Assembly: GCA_015520535.1 (NCBI GenBank)
Contig: WAPZ01000400.1
Span: 1 to 8,072 of the forward strand
Reading direction: 5' to 3'
Source of the DNA: Candidatus Heimdallarchaeota archaeon
Lineage (GTDB): Archaea; Asgardarchaeota; Heimdallarchaeia; Hodarchaeales; S146-22
Length of the DNA: 8,072 nt
Shown: positions 1-6,786 of the stretch, one piece after another
Layout of the letters: each line of letters opens with the position of its first letter
How positions within the stretch are numbered: the first letter of the stretch is position 1
Position numbers and translations under genes: made by a program
The notes under the pieces: model-generated
The model's input: only the letters and a program-made list of their open reading frames with translations
Databases searched by the model: none
Told to the model about the DNA's origin: nothing

Positions 1-54
1 GATGAAGAAAAACTATTAGACAAAAAGAGGAAATCTATTGTTTTTGACAGGTAA
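1..54 (+). CDS. possible 3' end of a forward gene (17 codons)
   Basis: Frame 1 is open from the window edge to a TAA at 52-54 and reads DEEKLLDKKRKSIVFDR, a charged tail of the kind common at soluble protein C-termini. The other two forward frames stop within the first 18 bases. If real, this gene converges on the surface-protein gene that ends at 228. The fragment is too short to assign a family, and an open stretch of 17 codons can occur by chance. Confidence 0.3.
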   Translation, partial: DEEKLLDKKRKSIVFDR

Positions 55-152
55 TCAGATAAATAAAGGAATTAAACAAATTTTAAAGCCTATATAACCA
101 AAAAAACAGTTTTATTGTAAAAAAGCATTAATTTCAGGAGAATCACAGAAAC

Positions 153-169
153 TCTCAATTTTTATGAGA
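153..169. repeat. small hairpin in the convergent intergenic gap
   Basis: TCTCA and TGAGA form a perfect 5-bp stem around the 7-base A/T loop ATTTTTA. It lies in the AT-rich gap (55-227) between two apparently convergent gene ends, so it may help end transcription. The stem is short and AT-rich, so chance is a real alternative. I see no gene in this gap. Confidence 0.25.
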
Positions 170-179
170 AAAGAAAGGT

Positions 180-186
180 AAAAAAA
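180..186 (-). terminator. T7 run after the surface-protein gene
   Basis: On the minus strand seven consecutive T residues occur about 42 bases after the TAA stop at 228-230, inside a pyrimidine-rich stretch. Archaeal RNA polymerase commonly terminates at T-rich runs without a hairpin, so this is a plausible terminator. A second T7 run lies further downstream, near 100-106. Confidence 0.45.
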
Positions 187-227
187 GAAAGATAAGGATG
201 AAGTTATGTGTAGGTGTCGGCGTTTAT

Positions 228-1742
228 TTACCAGTTTTTATTATTACGTTTGATTCGCGAGCGAATTATTGCGGTGGTAGCAATAAAAAGTGCACTTAGG
301 GTGAGGAGTGTTTCAAAACCAAAGGAACTTTTACTTTTACGGAATTGGCTCATTTCAACGACTACTGGTCCGGCTGATGCATTATGTCCGATCATATCTT
401 CAGCATAGATATAAAATTGAACTTTCGTGGTGGTTTTTGAAACACTAATTTTTACCTGGTAGGTAGTTTCATTGAAGACACCCATTTCCACGGTTTTATT
501 GGAGCTAAAGGAATTAGATTTCGAACTGAATTCAGCGTATGTTAGAAGAACTGATTTAAGTTTGGCATCATCAGAGACTTTGACGAATATGCTTAAATCG
601 TCAGTCGTTTCTCCTTCAAGAAAACTATAACTCGTGGAAGTCGTGTCGATTGTCGGTGTCGCAGCATCATAGATGAATTTTTTAACAGTATTCAGTTCTT
701 TTCCAAAAACATCTTTCACTACAACTTTCACATAATAGGGAGAACTTTGGCTCAATTTTTTTACTTTGATTGTTGAAGTGGTATTACCTTCTGGCTTGAC
801 AGTTATCCAGTTTTGATTGTCAGTGGAAGTACTGAGTTGCAATGTGGAAATATTTAATTCCGTATCATCGTTAAGAATGATTTTAATGAGATATCCTTCT
901 GTTACATAAGGGAAGGTTTGATTGTTATTTGATAAAATAAGAATATCATCGATATACGGTGGGTTAAGGTCTTGTCTTATAGTAAGTTCAAAAAATGGTG
1001 GTCCAAGTAAACCGCCGGCCTGTCCTTGAAGATGAAGGGTGAGATTTAGCATATCTTGATCTTGTGAGAGTGTGAGGAAGAGTTTACCGTTTGTTTGGAT
1101 TTGTTCAGTGAAATTTTCGTCATTAACCAAAAAAGAAAGTACGTTAAGAGAACCAGCGATAGAAGTATCAATTTTTAAGTTTGATGCGTAATTAGTTTCT
1201 TTTTTAACTAAATAAGAAATCCAACCGTCGATTGATACGTTAGTTAAAGTTACAGTTAAGGGATTGGAATAGCTTGAGGTTAAGGTGGTGGCTTTTTCTG
1301 CCGTCACAGAGGCTATGCTACCACTGGAAAGCGTTATGGAATGGGTGCCGGTGGTCGTAAATTCCCAAGTAAAGACAAAATCAAATTGAATGGCATCACT
1401 GGTTTTTGGAGTTACACTCGCTGCAGGCTGAGAATCAACAGATATAGTAATTGTAGAAGCGGAATTAGAATTAATTTTAATAAAAATGTTATAAAATCCC
1501 GTGGTAGGAATATCGATGCTTGCCGCTGTGCCAGTCACACTTCGTGGGGAGATTTGAGTTGCAGAAGAAACTGAAATTATGGAATTTTTCGCTCGTAGTG
1601 GTACTGGCTCTGATTGTGCGGTTGTGTGTATTGTCTCAAGGTTGACATGTGTGAGTCCCGAAACTGAGAAAAGACTTATTATAATTAGCGAAAGTGTGAT
1701 TAAAACAGTTGTATTAGTTATTATTTTTACCGAGAACTTCAT
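228..1742 (-). CDS. surface protein with Ig-like domains and N- and C-terminal membrane segments
   Basis: This 504-residue protein is probably exported and anchored in the cell membrane. A short basic start (MKFSVK) precedes a hydrophobic segment at residues 8-29, which reads as a signal peptide or signal anchor. A second hydrophobic segment at about 475-493 is followed by a basic tail (RSRIKRNNKNW), so the bulk should face outside. The ectodomain is rich in Ser, Thr and Asn. Residues 70-150 look like a beta-sandwich of carbohydrate-binding-module type (weak guess). Residues 262-358 and 362-465 look like two Ig/FN3-like repeats, each ending in a pattern like YxKxxxxDxxG or YIYAEDxxGH. Nine N-glycosylation sequons fall in the ectodomain (N168, 210, 233, 274, 297, 320, 415, 424, 454). 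The start is supported by GGAGTGAT nine bases upstream. The ligand is unknown, and I recognise no named family. Confidence 0.85.
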   Translation of the reverse strand: MKFSVKIITNTTVLITLSLIIISLFSVSGLTHVNLETIHTTAQSEPVPLRAKNSIISVSSATQISPRSVTGTAASIDIPTTGFYNIFIKINSNSASTITISVDSQPAASVTPKTSDAIQFDFVFTWEFTTTGTHSITLSSGSIASVTAEKATTLTSSYSNPLTVTLTNVSIDGWISYLVKKETNYASNLKIDTSIAGSLNVLSFLVNDENFTEQIQTNGKLFLTLSQDQDMLNLTLHLQGQAGGLLGPPFFELTIRQDLNPPYIDDILILSNNNQTFPYVTEGYLIKIILNDDTELNISTLQLSTSTDNQNWITVKPEGNTTSTIKVKKLSQSSPYYVKVVVKDVFGKELNTVKKFIYDAATPTIDTTSTSYSFLEGETTDDLSIFVKVSDDAKLKSVLLTYAEFSSKSNSFSSNKTVEMGVFNETTYQVKISVSKTTTKVQFYIYAEDMIGHNASAGPVVVEMSQFRKSKSSFGFETLLTLSALFIATTAIIRSRIKRNNKNW

Positions 1743-1747
1743 GATTT

Positions 1748-1755
1748 ATCACTCC
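1748..1755 (-). promoter_or_regulatory. ribosome binding site of the surface-protein gene
   Basis: GGAGTGAT on the minus strand is close to the archaeal Shine-Dalgarno consensus GGAGGTGAT. Its GGAG ends nine bases before the ATG at 1740-1742. It fixes that start, and it implies a leadered transcript. Confidence 0.6.
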
Positions 1756-1769
1756 ATTAGAAATGGAAA

Positions 1770-1791
1770 TTAGAACGTGGGGATGTTCTAA
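1770..1791. repeat. 7-bp inverted repeat in the leader of the surface-protein gene
   Basis: TTAGAAC, an 8-base spacer (GTGGGGAT on the plus strand) and GTTCTAA form a perfect 7-bp dyad ending about 28 bases upstream of the start codon. It could be a leader hairpin or an operator for a dimeric regulator. The choice depends on the unknown transcription start. Confidence 0.4.
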
Positions 1792-1798
1792 AAACTGC

Positions 1799-1861
1799 TT
1801 TTTTTTAAAAGAAATTAATGTTTTTCTTAGCGCAGCACAGCAAATAACTATTGATATAAAA
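1799..1861 (-). promoter_or_regulatory. candidate promoter region of the surface-protein gene
   Basis: Two TATA-like elements are visible on the minus strand. TTTTATAT at 1854-1861 would start transcription near 1830, with a leader of about 90 bases containing the inverted repeat. TTTTAAAA at 1803-1810 would start near 1778, with a leader of about 35 bases. Both sit in AT-rich DNA, and neither can be preferred from sequence alone. Confidence 0.3.
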
Positions 1862-1906
1862 AAATACGCGTGTTGAGCATAATTGAAATTTGAGTAAAAT
1901 GAAAAA
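1858..1906 (-). terminator. T-rich run after the polymerase gene
   Basis: After the polymerase stop codon (TAG at 1913-1915) the minus strand carries T5 at 1902-1906, then a T4, and T7 at 1858-1864. This matches hairpin-independent archaeal termination. It overlaps the candidate promoter of the next gene, so read-through is possible. Confidence 0.35.
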
Positions 1907-1912
1907 GCACAT

Positions 1913-4900
1913 CTATTTAATGGTAGAAGGCTCGTGCTTTTGCACAGATTGTATATCTAAGACATAAAACGCTTGATTTCCGCATCTAGGACATTCACCT
2001 TCAATAAAATTAGTAATATTCAAGGGATAATTACATACGGAACAATAAAAGGTTGAAAACGCTGTAGGAGAATCGAAATTCTCCGAAGGTAGGAGCCCAT
2101 TTTCTGTTAACCGTGCGAGTATTTCTTCTATTTTCTGGAGGGTTTTTTCTGAGGGAAGTGTTTCAACAACAAATTGGGTATTTTCTATTGGAGCTTCATC
2201 AGTTTTAAGGGTGATATTTTTCGATGTTAACTGAGTCGGTGGTGTTTTGTTTTCAAAATTCGAGTTAGATGATAGTTTTGATGTTTTTTGGGAGTTGAGC
2301 TTATAATTTTCTGTTGGATGCTGTGGTTTTTTACTAGAAACATCTTTTTGTAGAGCGTTCATTTGACGTAGTTTATTAGTATGTATTAAAGTCGAAGACT
2401 GTTGGGTTGCATTCTTTAACCGATGACTATTATTGGATTGTTTATTGGGTTTATGTTCTCTTTTTTGAGAGGCAAACGACAGTAATGTAGGTGGTCTTTT
2501 TTCTTTTTTAGCCGATGTTTTTGGTGACAAGGACATGTTTGAATTCTGTAAGGTAGCATTTTGCTTTACTGCTGGTAAGTTAAGCCGATCCTCAGATTTT
2601 TGCTTCATATTTTTCATTTGCATGGCTAAGGCATCATTGTGTTTCCCCTCATTGATGATAAGATTAAATTTGTCACTATTTGGGATTTCTTTTGGTATTG
2701 GAATTAAAATGTTCTGTGTTTTCATTAACCGAACGACCATTCGTTCAAAAATACGGTTATCACCAAAAATAGAGTCAATATAGGTATCCACGTCCAAAAT
2801 TTGTGCAAGTAATGATTTGACATCTGTGACATTTCCTAGCAGAAAGCCAAGGGTATTTATCCCGCGTTTTTTGAGTACTCGCTGGATGACTTTCATATCT
2901 TGATAAATCAGTTCGAGAGGAATGACCGATTCGCTTTTTTTGCTGCTACTACTTTTTATTAAGAGCATTTTGATGGTCATACCTAGTTCGGGGGTGATAC
3001 CAATTTCTTTAAGGATTTCAGCACACACCACTTGTGGTTGAACGGATTTGTAATCTAATTTTCCGAGTCCCTTAGGAATTACATAATCTTCAATATCTAG
3101 TTCACCACGCTTAATTTTCTTCAAAAATTGAACGGAGACCTCAAGTACGTGACGATAAAGATCCTTGAGTTCGACTTGTTCACGGAAACGGTATTGGTAT
3201 CCTTCCAGAACCAGCTGTTGATATTTTTTGATTAATTCGGAAAAATCTTGTCGTTTTGTTTCTAATCCCGTGATTTCTTCTTCTTCCCATTTTTGAGCTT
3301 TGGTGTCATAACGATAGACCGCATATTTCTTTCGTCCTAAGACAACCATTAAATCATAGGGGCCATCTTGTTCAAAACGTAGGAACGAACGAATTTCACG
3401 TTCAATCTTTGTAATGCTATTTCGCCACACGTTTCGATTGGATCGCGTTTCTTCTACAATATGATTAATGTAATATTCTAACAAGGGAAATTGCGAATTA
3501 ATCTCAAAAGAGTCATCATAATGAGATTTAACTGTCAAGGAAAACTTTGTAGGAAATTCTGTGGGGATGGCAACCCACACACCATCAGTGTCCAATTCCG
3601 TCACATAACCAATTGTGTCTAAGAGATCAGCCGTCCATTTAATCAACTCAGCACTGAGGCGAGTTGTTATTCCAGCGCAAGGTGTACTGGCATTTCTAAC
3701 GCCACCTTTCATACCTAAGAGTCCGTAAATACTATTTAATGGGACTTTTAACCCCAGTTGCGTGGAATCATGGAACTTTTGCAAGGCAACAATATCTTTA
3801 GGAGGCTCCTCATTGTGTTTTTTATACTCTTTGATTACTCGTTTTAATCGTTTGGCTTCTTTTTTATGAAAAACACGTTTTTTAAAGAATTGATCCATAA
3901 TATCAGAGACAAATTCGTATGCTTTCTGACAAATACGAGATTGAACGGGGATGTAGGCTTCTGCATTTTTTGAGCGAACATCTACAAAAAGAATGGTATT
4001 CTTGGGAGGTGTAACTTTTATTGAGGTAGTCGTATTTATATCAATCTCTATTGGGGGTAAATTCTTTCCAATGGTTGTACCAGGCACATGTTTCGTAATC
4101 CAATCAAGCAAAAAGCCCTTAGGATTATGCTTATAATGTTCGGGTAGACCGGTAAGGAAAAATGATTCCTTATTATCTATTTTTTTGAATGATCCTTCAT
4201 TATAAATATAGACAGAAACGCCCGTTTCATTTTGAACAACAAATTCTTGACTTCTGCTTGTGTTCAGACGTGCAGATGCTTCTTTGCTGTTGTAAATAGT
4301 GCAACTACTTTCTTCTTCGGCTGGAAAGGGACAGGTTTTCCGTAGGCGTTGACAATACGTATCGTTTTCTTTAAAAGGACAAGGCCGTTTTAAACTAAAC
4401 TTTAATGTCCACTCGGCATCAAACATACAACTATTATCTGGTTCACGATAAATACATTTCTTACACTGCGTTTCAGTCACAATTCCGGATGGTTGAATTT
4501 TATACTGTCGAATTTGACTGGGATACATGGAGGTGACGTCTACATGGACAATTTGGAACGTAGCTTCATTGGTGGGTTCTTCGGCGGCGTTTCCAAATTT
4601 TTCTGTAAGTTGAGTAAATATATCCTTAAGTCGTTTTTTTTCTTCGGTTAAATTGCTCACATAAAGTGTTTCTAATTTTTGTTGAAGTGTTTCTAAGGAA
4701 CGTAACATTTCATCCTTTTGTTCTTCAGCGGTAATATTGTGATTAACATATTTCTTAAGAAACTCCAATTTTGTGTGCACTTCTTTTGTATCGGGTAATT
4801 TAACGGGTTTTTTAATGTATTTTAAGATCCAAGCTTCAATTTCATCTTCAATCGCAGAATTCAGCATTTTTTTGGTGGTCTTATCTAAAATGACGTCTGT

Positions 4901-6568
4901 AAGTTCAATAAAGGTTTTTGTCGTGGTTGGATCTAGGTTGAAAGGATATGGAATGTCACTTCTCCATACTCCAATATTTCGTGCTTCAACAAGCCCACCC
5001 GTAAACGCGACGTTTTCCAAATTCAAATTTTTGGTAAATTTTCCTAAACCCGTTTGTTGAAAACGTTTTTTTCCTATAATTCCACGAGAATATCCGATAG
5101 CGTCGATTAAGAGATCGTCTAATGACCCCGCGCGTTTGGTCAAAATTTCGGCGGTCGGAATGGGGAACATCTGTCCCATGGAAATACAAAAATCCAAAAT
5201 AATTTCCTTTACGTATCTCCAGGTAATATATCCATCGCTACCTGCATACGCAACTGCTTCCGCCGGATTTTTGTCGATTGCCCACAAGGCTTCACGTTCG
5301 ATTGGCTGGATCTTAAGACGTTTTTTAACACTGGCTTTCAATGAAAGCGCACTTTTGGGGAGATAACTATATTTTTGCGTCCATAAAAAGGCATCTAAAT
5401 GGAATACGCCAGCGTTTGAAACATAATCCACATCTTTTAGTAGTTGGAACTCTTCTTCATCTTTGTCTCGCGCATCCATCTTTCGTTCAAACGAAAATCC
5501 CGTAAAACTAAGGAAATCTAAGCCATACTTCTTCGAACGGCCATACAAAAAGGGAATATCAAAACGATCTCCATAAAAATCGGCAAACACATCCGGTTTG
5601 TGTTTTTGCACAAAATCGTAAAATGTTGTTAAAAGCTCTTTTTCATTGTCAACCATCACAGCGTTTACATACGTTTTATCTACAAAATGAATACCACTTG
5701 CCTCTAATTTTTCTAATTCATCATAATACACCCAATCCACATAGGGAAGAGGATTATTTTCATCCGCGGGGCGAACCACCACATAAAAATCTCGCACATG
5801 GGTGCAATCCACTAAATCTTTTGCAATGATGACAACATTTTCTTCCCCGGTAAACGCCGCAATCATCATAATGGGATCCTTATCCAAATTCGGATCGCGT
5901 GCACGATCCATTTTTACCTCAATGTCGTAAGCTAAAATTTTTAATGGTGGAATATCCTTTCGTGGCGTTTGTTCAAGCCGTACTATCCGACCATTTTGAA
6001 TGGAGACGCGATACCAATACCCAATCCGCACATTATTATCGATCGCCGTCCGATGATGAAAAAGAACATCCGCTTCACGCCATTCTTTGACGCCAGGCAG
6101 CTTTTCCAACTCATCACGTAACGCAGGCACATCACCGGGACTACGACAAGTAACCTTAATAAAGTGTTTTTTTCTCGGAAAGGTCAATTCTTCGCTATCA
6201 TAGGCTTGAATGATTTGTACACGCTTAATTCTATCATCAGCTTGAATTTTTTTCAACACTTGACGATATACATGGCGTGCGGCTTGTTCTCCCTCCACTT
6301 TTGGTAATAAGTAAAAGTAAGGTTCATATTCTAAAAAAGCACGATATTTATTCTGGTGTTCGTCAACAAAATAAATCAAAATGCCCGTTTTTGTGACTAG
6401 TTTGGATGATTGTGTTGCCGTGTCACCCGTGTCGACATCTTCGACACGAAAAACAACAGTCTCAAAATCAACTAAAAAAAGTTCTTTGTCTTGTAAGCGT
6501 GGAACATAGCGATACCATTTACGAAAACCCTTTACATTTACCGGACTATAGACCATTTTTTGAAACAT
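1913..6568 (-). CDS. B-family DNA polymerase, Pol epsilon catalytic-subunit-like
   Basis: Predicted replicative DNA polymerase with 3'-5' proofreading, 1551 residues. The N-terminal domain (1-205) leads into the exonuclease: motif I D215/E217, motif II D337, motif III Y441-x3-D445. Polymerase motif A is D677 within DVTSMYPS, motif B is K941 to G949 (LNSIYG), motif C is D993/D995 (DTDG), and KKY follows at 1080-1082. SMYP and DTDG are typical of Pol epsilon; most other B-family enzymes have SLYP and DTDS. C702, C705, C714 (CxxCx8C) and C880 (in ICQ) match the [4Fe-4S] ligands of the yeast Pol2 core. Insertions occur at about 545-668 and 715-879, the latter with C730, C739, C746 and C756. The thumb extends to about 1300. 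A Lys/Asn/Ser/Gln-rich linker (about 1310-1460), a helix (1471-1490) and a zinc ribbon (C1509, C1512, C1526, C1529) follow. There is no inactive second polymerase module as in eukaryotes. The start is supported by GGAG ten bases upstream; M5 is an alternative. Confidence 0.95.
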   Translation of the reverse strand: MFQKMVYSPVNVKGFRKWYRYVPRLQDKELFLVDFETVVFRVEDVDTGDTATQSSKLVTKTGILIYFVDEHQNKYRAFLEYEPYFYLLPKVEGEQAARHVYRQVLKKIQADDRIKRVQIIQAYDSEELTFPRKKHFIKVTCRSPGDVPALRDELEKLPGVKEWREADVLFHHRTAIDNNVRIGYWYRVSIQNGRIVRLEQTPRKDIPPLKILAYDIEVKMDRARDPNLDKDPIMMIAAFTGEENVVIIAKDLVDCTHVRDFYVVVRPADENNPLPYVDWVYYDELEKLEASGIHFVDKTYVNAVMVDNEKELLTTFYDFVQKHKPDVFADFYGDRFDIPFLYGRSKKYGLDFLSFTGFSFERKMDARDKDEEEFQLLKDVDYVSNAGVFHLDAFLWTQKYSYLPKSALSLKASVKKRLKIQPIEREALWAIDKNPAEAVAYAGSDGYITWRYVKEIILDFCISMGQMFPIPTAEILTKRAGSLDDLLIDAIGYSRGIIGKKRFQQTGLGKFTKNLNLENVAFTGGLVEARNIGVWRSDIPYPFNLDPTTTKTFIELTDVILDKTTKKMLNSAIEDEIEAWILKYIKKPVKLPDTKEVHTKLEFLKKYVNHNITAEEQKDEMLRSLETLQQKLETLYVSNLTEEKKRLKDIFTQLTEKFGNAAEEPTNEATFQIVHVDVTSMYPSQIRQYKIQPSGIVTETQCKKCIYREPDNSCMFDAEWTLKFSLKRPCPFKENDTYCQRLRKTCPFPAEEESSCTIYNSKEASARLNTSRSQEFVVQNETGVSVYIYNEGSFKKIDNKESFFLTGLPEHYKHNPKGFLLDWITKHVPGTTIGKNLPPIEIDINTTTSIKVTPPKNTILFVDVRSKNAEAYIPVQSRICQKAYEFVSDIMDQFFKKRVFHKKEAKRLKRVIKEYKKHNEEPPKDIVALQKFHDSTQLGLKVPLNSIYGLLGMKGGVRNASTPCAGITTRLSAELIKWTADLLDTIGYVTELDTDGVWVAIPTEFPTKFSLTVKSHYDDSFEINSQFPLLEYYINHIVEETRSNRNVWRNSITKIEREIRSFLRFEQDGPYDLMVVLGRKKYAVYRYDTKAQKWEEEEITGLETKRQDFSELIKKYQQLVLEGYQYRFREQVELKDLYRHVLEVSVQFLKKIKRGELDIEDYVIPKGLGKLDYKSVQPQVVCAEILKEIGITPELGMTIKMLLIKSSSSKKSESVIPLELIYQDMKVIQRVLKKRGINTLGFLLGNVTDVKSLLAQILDVDTYIDSIFGDNRIFERMVVRLMKTQNILIPIPKEIPNSDKFNLIINEGKHNDALAMQMKNMKQKSEDRLNLPAVKQNATLQNSNMSLSPKTSAKKEKRPPTLLSFASQKREHKPNKQSNNSHRLKNATQQSSTLIHTNKLRQMNALQKDVSSKKPQHPTENYKLNSQKTSKLSSNSNFENKTPPTQLTSKNITLKTDEAPIENTQFVVETLPSEKTLQKIEEILARLTENGLLPSENFDSPTAFSTFYCSVCNYPLNITNFIEGECPRCGNQAFYVLDIQSVQKHEPSTIK

Positions 6569-6578
6569 GATTGGATAA

Positions 6579-6582
6579 CTCC
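6579..6582 (-). promoter_or_regulatory. ribosome binding site of the polymerase gene
   Basis: GGAG (in AATGGAGTTAT) ends ten bases before the ATG at 6566-6568. The same AATGGAGT-AT string precedes the surface-protein gene. It favours M1 over the in-frame ATG at codon 5. Confidence 0.5.
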
Positions 6583-6617
6583 ATTTTAAGTGGGTGAATG
6601 CGAACGCCTTAGGTATG

Positions 6618-6625
6618 CTTTATAA
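6618..6625 (-). promoter_or_regulatory. TATA box of the polymerase gene
   Basis: TTATAAAG on the minus strand is a good archaeal TATA element about 50 bases upstream of the start codon. Initiation about 25 bases downstream, near 6593, would leave a leader of about 25 bases that just includes the GGAG site. Confidence 0.55.
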
Positions 6626-6663
6626 GCGATTAAAAAACATATTGTCGCAAAGCGTGGATTTTA

Positions 6664-6708
6664 ATGCGTGTGGATAATCTCTTGGCACACTAAATAAATG
6701 TTACGCAT
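6664..6708. repeat. overlapping inverted repeats upstream of the polymerase gene
   Basis: ATGCGT (6664-6669) pairs with ACGCAT (6703-6708), and GTGTG (6668-6672) pairs with CACAC (6686-6690). The two dyads share bases 6668-6669, so they cannot form together. They lie between the two TATA-like elements. The arms are short, so this is only suggestive of an operator or a structured leader. Confidence 0.25.
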
Positions 6709-6710
6709 CC

Positions 6711-6718
6711 CTTATAAG
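6711..6718 (-). promoter_or_regulatory. second, distal TATA-like element upstream of the polymerase gene
   Basis: CTTATAAG reads the same on both strands and shares CTTATAA-G with the proximal TATA box. On the minus strand it would start transcription near 6688 and give a leader of about 120 bases. It could be a second polymerase promoter, the promoter of a short untranslated RNA, or chance in AT-rich DNA. Confidence 0.3.
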
Positions 6719-6739
6719 AAAAGGACACGCACCCAGTCG

Positions 6740-6757
6740 AAAAAAGAATTTTCTTTA
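6740..6757 (-). terminator. hairpin and T6 run after the 169-residue protein gene
   Basis: On the minus strand, AAAGAA, a two-base AA spacer and TTCTTT form a short palindrome (6743-6756) whose last arm runs into six T residues (6740-6745). It lies 30-47 bases after the TGA stop at 6787-6789. A tight 2-base loop and all-weak pairing make the hairpin marginal, but the T run alone suits archaeal termination. It suggests the upstream gene and the polymerase gene are separate units. Confidence 0.45.
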
Positions 6758-6786
6758 TTGTGGCGACTTAAATTGTTATTTCAATA

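Noticed and set aside
214..408. Forward open frame of 64 codons
   Set aside because: It lies mostly antisense within the surface-protein gene, has no ribosome site and encodes no recognisable domain.
1913..2700. Frameshift truncating a longer two-module Pol epsilon
   Set aside because: The C-terminal end holds an intact zinc ribbon, and the downstream DNA is a short AT-rich gap followed by an unrelated gene with its own leader, so the protein seems complete.
3581..4540. Intein within the polymerase motifs
   Set aside because: Motifs A, B and C are uninterrupted, and the insertion between Fe-S cysteines lacks intein splice-junction residues and homing-endonuclease motifs.
4773..5366. Forward and minus-strand open frames overlapping the middle of the polymerase gene
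   Set aside because: They are shadows in other frames; the polymerase frame carries conserved motifs throughout the same DNA.
6569..6786. tRNA or riboswitch in the gap upstream of the polymerase
   Set aside because: No cloverleaf, TTC-loop sequence or known aptamer core is visible; only short dyads and TATA-like elements are present.
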